Source: a virus
DNA: 30,784 bases
Reading direction: 5' to 3' (one strand)
IMG/VR virus record: IMGVR_UViG_3300021356_000103
Span: 1-30,784 of that record
Shown here: in pieces, positions 23,896 to 30,784 of the stretch
Layout of the letters: each line of letters starts with the position of its first letter
How positions within the stretch are numbered: position 1 is the first letter of the stretch
The notes under the pieces: model-generated
Told to the model about the DNA's origin: nothing
The model's database searches: none
What the model saw: only the letters and a program-made list of their open reading frames with translations
Position numbers and translations under genes: made by a program

Positions 23896-25438
23896 CTCCA
23901 ACTCTTAAATTATTGATTACACAATCTGTAGACAATATTGTAGTTGCTACTGAAGCTGCATTTCTAAGTGCGCTTTTAGTAACTAGAAGAGGATCTATAA
24001 TTCCGGACTTAATCATATTTACCATATTTCCTGTAACCACGTTTAATCCTCTTCCTTTTGTTGTTGGCACTTCGTAATTTTCAATACCAGCATTGTCTAG
24101 TATAGTTTTAAACGGAGCTTCAATAGCATCTAACAAAATTTGTTCGCCAACATTTTTGGCTTTTATATTTTTAGAAGCATTCAAAAGAGCGATGCCACCA
24201 CCAGGTACAATACCTTCTTTTATAGCAGCTTTCGTAGCACAGATAGCGTCCTCAACTCTGTCTGTTTTTTCTTTAAGCTCAATTTCTGAGTTTGCTCCAA
24301 CTTTAACAACTGCAACCTTAGCAGATAAACGAGCAAGTCGTTTTTCAAGTCGTATAACTTCCGCAGGAGCTTTTTCAGTTTTAAGCTGTTCTTTAATACG
24401 ATCAATGACTTCATTTACTTCGTCTGATAATTCTTTAACTTGTATAATTGTTTCTTGATCGCTTGTAACGCTTTTAACACATTCACCAAGTTTGTCTGGT
24501 GATATTAAATCAAGATCGTCTCCTAGATCTTCATTTATAACCGTAGCACCTGTAAGCATAGCTAGATCATTTAATGTATCTTTTTTGCTAATACCATATG
24601 TAGGCGCATTGATAACGTTAACTTTTATATTGCCTTTGACTTTATTCATAGCTAGAGCAGCAATAACAGGTTGCTCCATATCAGCTATAATAAGTAAAGC
24701 TTTTTTATTTTTAATTACGTACTCCAGCACAGACTGTATTTGTCTAATATTTTCAACAGGTGAATCGATAAGTAAAACTAAAGCGTTTTCAAGTTCAGCT
24801 GTTTTATTGGCTTTGTTTGTTACAAAGTTAGAGTTTGTAAGTCCTTTGTCATATTCTATACCTTCTACAATATCAACTAGCGTTTCAGATCCAGTTGTTG
24901 GTTCCATCATAACTACACCAGTTTCACCAACAGCTCTAAAAGCGTCCCCGATTATTTTACCTAAGTAAGCATCGTTATTTGTAGAAATAGTAGCTACAGA
25001 GTCAATCATATCACCTGTAACTTTGATAGAGTTTTTATTTAGGTATTTAATTACTTTTTCAACCGCATCGTTAATACCATCTTTTAAATCTCTACTATTA
25101 TATTTTTCTTTAAGCTTGTAAGCTTCTTTTAAAATTGAGTGCGCTAGCACCGTAGCCGTTGTTGTTCCATCGCCGGCTTCTTTGACGGTTTTCCTAGCAG
25201 CTTCTTTCAAAAGCGTAGCACCCATATTTTCAACAGGATCTAACAAGATTATAGAGTCAGCAACTGTAACTCCATCTTTTGTAATAATCGGTCGTCCTGT
25301 ATTATCTTCAAGAATCACACATTTACCGCTAGCCCCGAGTGTGGAGCTAACGGCTTTTGTGAGTTTTTCTATTCCTTTAAATACCGTATTTTTAGCGTCT
25401 TCACCAAAATTCAGGTTTTTGACAATTTTGTCTGACAT
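23879..25438 (-). CDS. groEL: Phage GroEL chaperonin, 519 aa
   Basis: A group I chaperonin subunit, the ATP-driven folding cage. Equatorial ATP site: TLGASGK (33-39), TKDGV with Asp55, GDGTTTATVL with Asp90, and RVEDA with Asp397 near the C-terminal domain; IVPGGGIALL is also kept. The length is short of E. coli GroEL (548 aa), mainly by absence of the Gly-Gly-Met tail; it ends TDCVINNLRVGDESNR. In the apical domain, by-eye comparison with E. coli GroEL, residues for client and GroES contact differ: Y199 is Leu200, Y203 Asn204, L234 Gln235, V263 Ala263, V264 Met264, while F204, L237 and L259 (Ile) stay hydrophobic. It precedes groES, the opposite of the bacterial order. The leader is A/T-rich with no Shine-Dalgarno. 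Confidence 0.93.
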   Translation of the reverse strand: MSDKIVKNLNFGEDAKNTVFKGIEKLTKAVSSTLGASGKCVILEDNTGRPIITKDGVTVADSIILLDPVENMGATLLKEAARKTVKEAGDGTTTATVLAHSILKEAYKLKEKYNSRDLKDGINDAVEKVIKYLNKNSIKVTGDMIDSVATISTNNDAYLGKIIGDAFRAVGETGVVMMEPTTGSETLVDIVEGIEYDKGLTNSNFVTNKANKTAELENALVLLIDSPVENIRQIQSVLEYVIKNKKALLIIADMEQPVIAALAMNKVKGNIKVNVINAPTYGISKKDTLNDLAMLTGATVINEDLGDDLDLISPDKLGECVKSVTSDQETIIQVKELSDEVNEVIDRIKEQLKTEKAPAEVIRLEKRLARLSAKVAVVKVGANSEIELKEKTDRVEDAICATKAAIKEGIVPGGGIALLNASKNIKAKNVGEQILLDAIEAPFKTILDNAGIENYEVPTTKGRGLNVVTGNMVNMIKSGIIDPLLVTKSALRNAASVATTILSTDCVINNLRVGDESNR

Positions 25439-25471
25439 AATTTAATTTGATTTGATTTAATTGAAATAATA

Positions 25472-25765
25472 TTATTTAAAGGTTTTTACAACTACGGGTC
25501 CTTTGGCAAATTCCAACCTTTTTTTGTAATGGTCAATCGAAGCATCTATTGCAGCTTCTGCGCCCTTGATAGTTTCTCTGCGAGTAACATCAACCCAGTT
25601 GTTTTCTTTTTGTGGGTTTAGATATTCAGTTTGAAAATATCCGTTTGGTAGTTGTACAATTCTCCAGTTTTTCTTTTCCACTAAATGTGAATAATACTGG
25701 ACTTCTTCATCGGTTATACGAGGCGCACCTGTGCCCCACGTATAGGTTTTGTAATAAAGTGTCAT
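25472..25765 (-). CDS. Hypothetical protein, 97 aa, first gene of the chaperonin unit
   Basis: ATG start (MTLYYKTYTWGTGAPRITDE), 33 bases before groEL. Aromatic-rich N-terminus, a helix (EEVQYYSHLVEKKNWRIVQL), then a strand pair (GYFQTEYLNPQKENNWVDVT) and a C-terminal helix (IKGAEAAIDASIDHYKKRLE). No membrane segment or known motif. It follows the longest untranslated spacer of this end (90 bases), so it may be the first gene of a separate transcription unit with groEL and groES. Function unknown. Confidence 0.65.
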   Translation of the reverse strand: MTLYYKTYTWGTGAPRITDEEVQYYSHLVEKKNWRIVQLPNGYFQTEYLNPQKENNWVDVTRRETIKGAEAAIDASIDHYKKRLEFAKGPVVVKTFK

Positions 25766-25785
25766 AGGTTTTGGTTTTTATGTTA

Positions 25786-25791
25786 ATTATA
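25786..25791 (-). promoter_or_regulatory. Weak -10-like box upstream of the chaperonin unit
   Basis: TATAAT lies on the minus strand 20 bases before the ATG of the 97-aa gene, in a 90-base spacer with no gene. No convincing -35 and no Bacteroidetes-type TTTG / TAnnTTTG pair is at the right distance, so this is tentative. A weak GCTC/GAGC hairpin lies next to it (25797-25810). Confidence 0.2.
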
Positions 25792-25855
25792 GGTTTGCTC
25801 TTTCCCGAGCAGGGTATGTTTGTATTATCACTCGTTTTTTTGGTTTTTTACCTTT

Positions 25856-26200
25856 TTAACCACCAATTGTCATAGTTACAGACGTTGGGTTTATTTTTTG
25901 TTCTATTTGATTAGCTATTGATTCTTCTATTGCAGTAACCTGCTCAGCGCCCATAGCTTCTTTAGTCCAACCAACTACTATTTCATTTGTTAGATCTTCA
26001 AAAGGAATAAATTGACTTTCAGGGTCTAATGGTACTACTTGTGTTCCAATATTCGTCGCTTGATATGGATTTCCTTCAGAATCTAATTGATCTGATACTC
26101 CTGTTACTTTCCAATGCACATTATAAACTACATCTGTGTAATCTGCCTCTGTTGGGTGTACGTCTACTGTTTTACAATTCCATTCGTAAGTTGTTGCCAT
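25856..26200 (-). CDS. Conserved phage protein, 114 aa, paralogue of the next gene
   Basis: ATG start (MATTYEWNCKTVDVHPTEAD). Shared with the 113-aa neighbour: T-Y-x-W start, Y-x-D-V-V/Y-x-V-H-x-x-x, a Gly-rich DSEGNPYQATNIGTQVVPLD section, then FIPFEDLTNEIVVGWTKEAM. The pattern [FI]-x-x-[FY]-x-D-L-T-x-x-x-V-x-G-W is one I associate with small proteins near tail-fibre genes in marine phages. Strand-rich, with a C-terminal helix (QVTAIEESIANQIEQKI). Duplicated genes beside a fibre suggest a fibre-associated or adhesin-associated role, which is inference. Confidence 0.65.
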   Translation of the reverse strand: MATTYEWNCKTVDVHPTEADYTDVVYNVHWKVTGVSDQLDSEGNPYQATNIGTQVVPLDPESQFIPFEDLTNEIVVGWTKEAMGAEQVTAIEESIANQIEQKINPTSVTMTIGG

Positions 26201-26215
26201 TTTTTATTTATTTTT

Positions 26216-26557
26216 TTACCAAGGTGTTTCTACCTCTCTTTGTAATTCTAAATTATCAACAGGTTTTTTAACTCTAACATCTGCTGTAAATTTAAACTTG
26301 TCCATATTTAATTTACTCTCTAACCATCCGATAACTTGATCTTCTGTTAAATCTTCAAATTCTATAAAGTTTTCACCATCAGGAACATCTATATCCATTT
26401 TACCCTTTATACTACCAGTATAGTTGTTTCCTTCTTCGTCAACTTCTTCAGATGTAGCTATATACTCATAATGAACTTTATAAACAACATTGTTTAAATC
26501 ATTTAAAGATGTTAGAACATCTAGACTATTTATAACCCAATTATATGTATTAGCCAT
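26216..26557 (-). CDS. Conserved phage protein, 113 aa, paralogue of the previous gene
   Basis: ATG start one base after the fibre gene stop. Same plan as the 114-aa gene: MANTYNWVINSLDVL, then LNNVVYKVHYEYIATSEEVD, a Gly turn (EEGNNYTGSIKGKMDIDV), FIEFEDLTEDQVIGWLESKL and a basic tail (ADVRVKKPVDNLELQREVET). The two copies are clearly divergent, so the duplication is not recent. Position right after the fibre gene fits a fibre accessory protein; no direct evidence. Confidence 0.65.
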   Translation of the reverse strand: MANTYNWVINSLDVLTSLNDLNNVVYKVHYEYIATSEEVDEEGNNYTGSIKGKMDIDVPDGENFIEFEDLTEDQVIGWLESKLNMDKFKFTADVRVKKPVDNLELQREVETPW

Positions 26558-26558
26558 T

Positions 26559-29500
26559 TTAATTATTTTCTAATATTTGTATTCTTGATTCTAATTGTTC
26601 TATTTTAGAGCTTAGCTCTTGTATTGCTTTTATGTAATAAGCGTGTAGCGGTTCGTATGTTATACCGTCTATTTGCGGCGTGTCAAAACCTTCAACATCT
26701 GCCTTGTAAGTAATCTCAGGCATTACCTCTGCTACTTCTTCAGCAATCATACCTGTGTTATACTCTCCAGTGTCTTTCGATTTAAAATTAACAGGTCTTA
26801 GTTCTTTTATTTTATCAACTGCGTTTTCTAAATCCGTAACATCTTTTTTGTATCTAATAGAAGAAGTGTATCTATATATTTGACCCGTTGTTGGGTTATG
26901 CATTAGGGTAGCGTTAGAAGAACTGCTGCTTGCCATACCTAAAGAAAACAACGCACCGTTTGTAGCTATAGAAAATTCTTCATTACCAGTAGTGTCTCTA
27001 AATATAGCTATATCTGTGCTATTGCCGCCTCCTTGAACTTCTAAGCCTACATTTAAACTAGAAACTATTTTTGCGCCTTGTCCAATGCCCACCACGTGCA
27101 AACGAGCGGCTGGGTTTGTTTCATTAATACCAACGTTGCCGGTTGAACTATCAATAGTCATACGGGTATTATTGTATGGGGCTTGTAGTGTTAAGTCTTC
27201 GTTGTAACTAGCAAAAATACCGGTGTCTGCAACAATTCTTTTATCGAAATAATAACCATTAGATCTATCTGTATAGAAATGAGCCCAGCTAGTGTTATTA
27301 GGGCCTATACTTACATAGCCGCTTGGAGTTTGCACTTTCCATTGCCCAGTAGCACCAGAGCCTGGCTCAAGGTAAAAAGCCGAGTTATCTATATCAGAAT
27401 ATCTTGGAGCTGATATTCCTGAAGAATTAATAAGAGCCTTGTTATTTGCATTATGAGCTCCGCCGATTCCAAAATAAATATTTCCAGATGCATTGGCATT
27501 CGTAACATAAAAACTAGTTCTACTACCCATTATGCCGTACCCGCTAAGCCTTATTTCATCATTTGCTGCAGAAGGATTTCCAGTATCAAGACCTTGAATA
27601 GAAACAGCGTTATTAAAAGTGCCAAGCCCACCTACGTCTAAAGTGTAACCAGAATCTACAGTTGATTTCCCAACAGCTAATTTTTCAGTGAAATATGATG
27701 ATCCACTGCTTGCACCATTTAGATAAACTCTAGTAGCAGCGTCGTTTCCTTTAACGTGTACCACACCATTATTTGTACCATCTGTGCGTACAGCAAACTG
27801 TTCGTTTGTTCCGGCGCTAACTGATATAGCCGTGGCGCTGCTACCTATATTGTCTATATCCAAAAACGCGCTAGGAGATGGATTTCCAATACCTAATTTA
27901 CCAGCGAAGTTTGAATTACCTGTTGATATTGTTGTTGTAGCTGCTGTACCACCAGTTCCATTTGACTTATAAAGGTAAAATTCTGAATCTGATGTATTGT
28001 AACTGGATTTAAGTCTAGCGTACCTAAAGCTATTCCAAGCTGTTTCGTAATTAACATAGTGAATAAAGTTTCCCCCTTTAAGAGTTAACTCTGAATTACC
28101 ACCACCGCTAGGTATAAGTGTAGTTTTGGTGTTACTTCCATTAGCTATAGCAATACCAGAACCTTCAACGTGAAGTTTAGCATCAGGATTAGTCGTTCCG
28201 ATTCCAACGTCGCCGCTTTGGTCAATCATAAACCTGGTTGAGCCAGCCGCGCTATTAAAATGATAGTTAATTTCAAAATCACCAGCAGCACCCGAAGTTC
28301 TATGTGCTCCAATAGAATATCCATAATTTACAGCGGTTGATGTTGCAAATGTCATACCTAAAAATCCTCCGTCTGTAGCGGTTGTTGAGGTAACAGCTAT
28401 AGCAGGATTTGTAAATGCGTTACCTGTAGTTTGAGCATGAGCTACGTCTAGTTTACCATCAGGACTAGTTGTATTAATTCCAATATCACCTGAATCGTCA
28501 TAAATAGCACTAGTTGTTATGGTATCTGGATCTGTAAATTTTGGAATATAATTAGCAAAACCACTACCATTTATATACGTAAGATTAGAATCAAGCCACA
28601 AGTCACCACCCGCATAAAATCTAATTCGGTCGGCATCAAACTGCATATACGTATCAGTATCACCAAGATGCCTTAGTCTATATGGTATATCAGCATAATC
28701 ATGAGCTAATTTTAATCCAACTGGTAAATCTACAGCCGTACCAGATGTGACAGGACTAGTAGAAAGCTCAAACTGCATTTCAGCTTCAGTAGTGGTGTTA
28801 TCTGTATTCACAACTATACGCGCTGATTGCCCGTTTTGTTCAGGTGTACCGTTTACGTGATTAAAAGTAACGTTGGCATTTCCGTAACCATCATTATCAG
28901 TTAAACCAACACCACCACTTCCAGATCCTGCGATAACAAAATCATTAAAACGACCTGTGCCATCTACATGCAGTTTAGAAGATGGGTTACTACCAGTTCC
29001 AATACCAACAGAGCCTGTAGAGGTTAGCCATATATGATTTGCGGTTGTGCTGTTTTGTCGTATTGCAAGAGCATTACCAGAAGAACTAAATTGACTATAT
29101 GAGCCGTCGTCAGTATCTCTAAGTCTTAACTGACTATTCGGAGCATCTATTTGAAGTTTGTCAATAGGATTAACAGTATTAATCCCAACATTTCCGCCTT
29201 CTGTAAAGGTATGAAAATCTGTTCCGTTTATTTCAATATCCATTCTATTAGAAGCGCGGTTGTGTCCAATAGAAAATGAATCTCCCGTAGAATCATCTAC
29301 AAAAGAAATTTCAGGCTGAGTTACAGAGCTTCTTATTATTATACCTTCATTATCTACTGTTTGAACTATATCAAGCTTAGCTAATGGGTTGGTAGTTCCA
29401 ATACCGACATCACCATCGCTTTTTATGGTAACTCTATCTCCAGCCGCAGTTCTAAAACGCATTTCATCCGTGGCGTTTAGATAATTCACAGCACCTCTTT

Positions 29501-30784
29501 TTTCTGCGGCGCTATCACCAAATGATATACTAGCGGTGGCAGAGGTTCCAGATAACACAGATATATTAGCATTAGCTACTGAGGCTGGTATTGTTTCTGC
29601 AAGTATCAAGGTATCTGAGGCTATAGTTGGTAAACTACCAGTTCCGCTTGTATAACTAGTTACGTGCAACCTTGATTTTGGACCGTTGGTATCAATACCT
29701 ACGTTTCCGTTTGGTAAAACACAAAACGCAGTTGATCTGTTAACATCAGAAGCACCGTTACCAACAGCAAATAAATGACCGGTTGTTATACCTGAATATT
29801 CATTATATTGACCTACTACAAACTGATTAGATATATAAGCAGCGGTTGCACTTGTAGGCGTAGTAACTCCCTCTCCTATAGCGAACTGTCTATTACCAGT
29901 ACTTCCAACAGATCCAAGACCTAGTACCAAACCGTTTTCAGAAAAGTTTGTGTTTTGATAACCAGAAACTATAGAGTAAGAACCACTGTTAAAGTTATTA
30001 TAACCACCCATTATAGATCCAGTTCCTGTATTAGTCTGTACTGAAGCGCTTCCAATAGTGTTACTGCCACCCACCATTAAACAGTTTTCTGCCCAATAAT
30101 TTACATTATATGCACCTCCAATTATATTTGCAGATGCTGGATCATTAGAACTAGCGTTTACACCTAGAGTGTTTCCAAGGCCACCAACAATGTTGTAACC
30201 GCTAAACTGACTGTTTATTTCATTACCTCTACCTAAAACAGTATTACAACCCACGGCGGTAACAGTGCCACCTTCAACAAAGTTATCAAAACCAAAAGCC
30301 ACGTTCCAATTTCCCTTAACCTCATTGTTTTCTCCGCTGCTAAAACCGTAATTACCAGAAACCGTATTAGACGCTCCGAAAGAACCGTTATAAGCTCCGG
30401 AAACTGTATTTCCATTACCGTTAGAAAAAGAACCAACACCACTAACCGTGTTGTTACTACCAGTTGCAAAAGACGCACCGCCACTAGCCGTGTTACTGTA
30501 GTTAAAAGCGGCTGACTGAGCACCTGAAGCAACGTTTAATTGGTTGCCAGCAAAGCTAGCGAAACCTGATACCTCGTTTTCTTGACCTATTGCTGTAGCA
30601 TCTTGACCAACAGTTGTTGAGCTATGCAAAGATCCAATAAAAGCGTTACCCGAAACATCAAGTCTAACATTTGGCTGCAAAACCCCAACACCAAGTCTTT
30701 GTTGTAGATGGTTAACGTATAAAGGCGTAGGTACATCATTTACACGACCTGCACCAAATACTTCTATTGTACCGTTTGTAGCAT
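26559..30784 (-). CDS. Giant tail-fibre protein with YadA-like repeats and C-terminal S74 chaperone, 5' partial
   Basis: The frame is open to the right window edge (1407 residues visible), so the true start is outside; a TTG at 30680 that an ORF caller may use is internal. Order: residues about 50-340 hold Gly/Ala/Asn/Ser repeats such as ASFATGSNNTVSGVGSFSNG, like YadA-type adhesin heads. Next come repeats of type G-[ND]-V-G-I-[GN]-T-x-x-P-x-x-[KR]-L-[HD]-V. The last about 101 residues are an S74 intramolecular chaperone: SSIRYKKD with the Ser/Lys dyad near 26864, then TGMIAEEVAEVMP, and a coiled coil SKIEQLESRIQILEN. S74 domains fold the trimeric fibre and then cut themselves off. It recognises the host surface and is the first gene in this direction. 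Confidence 0.85.
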   Translation of the reverse strand, partial: ATNGTIEVFGAGRVNDVPTPLYVNHLQQRLGVGVLQPNVRLDVSGNAFIGSLHSSTTVGQDATAIGQENEVSGFASFAGNQLNVASGAQSAAFNYSNTASGGASFATGSNNTVSGVGSFSNGNGNTVSGAYNGSFGASNTVSGNYGFSSGENNEVKGNWNVAFGFDNFVEGGTVTAVGCNTVLGRGNEINSQFSGYNIVGGLGNTLGVNASSNDPASANIIGGAYNVNYWAENCLMVGGSNTIGSASVQTNTGTGSIMGGYNNFNSGSYSIVSGYQNTNFSENGLVLGLGSVGSTGNRQFAIGEGVTTPTSATAAYISNQFVVGQYNEYSGITTGHLFAVGNGASDVNRSTAFCVLPNGNVGIDTNGPKSRLHVTSYTSGTGSLPTIASDTLILAETIPASVANANISVLSGTSATASISFGDSAAEKRGAVNYLNATDEMRFRTAAGDRVTIKSDGDVGIGTTNPLAKLDIVQTVDNEGIIIRSSVTQPEISFVDDSTGDSFSIGHNRASNRMDIEINGTDFHTFTEGGNVGINTVNPIDKLQIDAPNSQLRLRDTDDGSYSQFSSSGNALAIRQNSTTANHIWLTSTGSVGIGTGSNPSSKLHVDGTGRFNDFVIAGSGSGGVGLTDNDGYGNANVTFNHVNGTPEQNGQSARIVVNTDNTTTEAEMQFELSTSPVTSGTAVDLPVGLKLAHDYADIPYRLRHLGDTDTYMQFDADRIRFYAGGDLWLDSNLTYINGSGFANYIPKFTDPDTITTSAIYDDSGDIGINTTSPDGKLDVAHAQTTGNAFTNPAIAVTSTTATDGGFLGMTFATSTAVNYGYSIGAHRTSGAAGDFEINYHFNSAAGSTRFMIDQSGDVGIGTTNPDAKLHVEGSGIAIANGSNTKTTLIPSGGGNSELTLKGGNFIHYVNYETAWNSFRYARLKSSYNTSDSEFYLYKSNGTGGTAATTTISTGNSNFAGKLGIGNPSPSAFLDIDNIGSSATAISVSAGTNEQFAVRTDGTNNGVVHVKGNDAATRVYLNGASSGSSYFTEKLAVGKSTVDSGYTLDVGGLGTFNNAVSIQGLDTGNPSAANDEIRLSGYGIMGSRTSFYVTNANASGNIYFGIGGAHNANNKALINSSGISAPRYSDIDNSAFYLEPGSGATGQWKVQTPSGYVSIGPNNTSWAHFYTDRSNGYYFDKRIVADTGIFASYNEDLTLQAPYNNTRMTIDSSTGNVGINETNPAARLHVVGIGQGAKIVSSLNVGLEVQGGGNSTDIAIFRDTTGNEEFSIATNGALFSLGMASSSSSNATLMHNPTTGQIYRYTSSIRYKKDVTDLENAVDKIKELRPVNFKSKDTGEYNTGMIAEEVAEVMPEITYKADVEGFDTPQIDGITYEPLHAYYIKAIQELSSKIEQLESRIQILENN
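27088..30700 (-). repeat. Nine spaced G-x-[VIL]-G-[IV] protein repeats in the fibre gene
   Basis: Repeat units of about 16-18 codons lie near 30680, 29690, 29390, 29170, 28990, 28465, 28190, 27880 and 27115. Examples are GDVGIGTTNPLAKLDI, GDVGIGTTNPDAKLHV, GNVGINTVNPIDKLQI and GNVGINETNPAARLHV; a weaker one is near 27660. They are separated by variable beta-rich spacers of 60-170 residues. This is typical modular fibre architecture in which spacers are exchanged. The DNA identity between units is limited. Confidence 0.8.
29770..30610 (-). repeat. YadA-head-like short repeats (about 270 residues)
   Basis: Repeats of about 13-15 residues with the core [SA]-x-[AS]-x-G-x-x-N-x-V-[SA]-G recur, for example GSNNTVSG, GNGNTVSG, GASNTVSG, GENNEVKG and GNTLGVN. 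This spacing is that of left-handed beta-roll heads of trimeric autotransporter adhesins. Low-complexity DNA in this part produces spurious antisense and out-of-frame ORFs. Confidence 0.75.

Noticed and set aside
23896-23901. TTG at 23901 as groES start
   Set aside because: The ATG two codons later (23895) is a normal start and gives the usual GroES N-terminus.
24093-24968. Plus-strand ORFs of 121 and 158 aa opposite groEL
   Set aside because: They are antisense to a clearly conserved chaperonin gene, have Ser/Ile/Phe-rich shadow composition and no family signature.
25797-25810. GCTC/GAGC hairpin in the spacer before the chaperonin unit
   Set aside because: Only 4-5 pairs and no T run on the minus strand, too weak to call a terminator.
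30233-30532. Minus-strand 99-aa ORF in the fibre gene
   Set aside because: It is an out-of-frame product of the low-complexity Gly/Asn/Thr repeats.
30678-30680. TTG at 30680 as start of the fibre gene
   Set aside because: The frame continues upstream to the window edge with repeat-like sequence (QQRLGVGVLQPNVRLDV), so the TTG is an internal Leu codon.
1-30784. tRNA genes, CRISPR arrays, insertion sequences, integrase or attachment sites
   Set aside because: Reading through both strands I saw no tRNA cloverleaf, spaced direct-repeat array, transposase or recombinase motif; nearly all sequence is accounted for by the late genes.

Overview
This 30.8 kb window is the structural, packaging and lysis part of a tailed-phage genome, almost certainly from an uncultivated marine virus. 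Every supported gene lies on the minus strand and is read from high to low coordinates. Genes are packed head to tail with TAATG, TAAATG or ATGA junctions, and no stretch over 300 bases lacks a gene. No integrase, tRNA, CRISPR array, insertion sequence or replication gene is visible. The DNA is AT-rich. Starts mostly lack a Shine-Dalgarno sequence and sit behind A/T-rich leaders, as is usual in Bacteroidetes, so a marine Bacteroidetes host is my best inference, not a proof. The large portal (802 aa), large terminase (736 aa), MCP (474 aa), two connector-like proteins and a giant 1564-aa tail protein give a podovirus-like layout. It recalls crAss-like phages and related marine metagenomic phages; that relationship is from memory and untested.

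Layout in transcription order. (1) 30784-26559: a huge fibre gene, 5' end outside the window, with YadA-head-like repeats, about nine G-x-[VIL]-G-[IV] repeats and a C-terminal S74 self-cleaving chaperone. (2) 26557-25856: two paralogous small proteins. (3) 25765-23635: a small unknown gene, then groEL and groES in the unusual order groEL-groES, overlapping. (4) 23638-20366: a cluster of small genes including a winged-helix candidate, an EF-hand-loop protein, a 56-aa single-membrane-span ORF, a HExxH mini-metallopeptidase, a 3-TM holin and a coiled-coil protein. (5) 20366-17334: a 201-aa protein that reads as two GroES folds in tandem, a small-terminase candidate and TerL. (6) 17333-12238: portal, acidic scaffold candidate, MCP. 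(7) 12155-4692: post-capsid protein, two head-tail connector or ring candidates and the giant tail-hub or muzzle candidate. (8) 4657-1: second tail protein, GNAT-like protein, internal virion protein candidates and a gene that leaves the window.

Most notable: the phage carries a full chaperonin set (divergent GroEL, GroES with a mobile loop, plus a tandem GroES-like protein beside the terminase genes). It also has a lambda-like -1 slip site (G GGA AAT followed by TAG) at the end of the 252-aa virion gene that would add 30 residues. Two RNA hairpins flank the gene after the MCP, one a near-perfect 17-bp stem. The MCP gene has codon use visibly unlike its neighbours.
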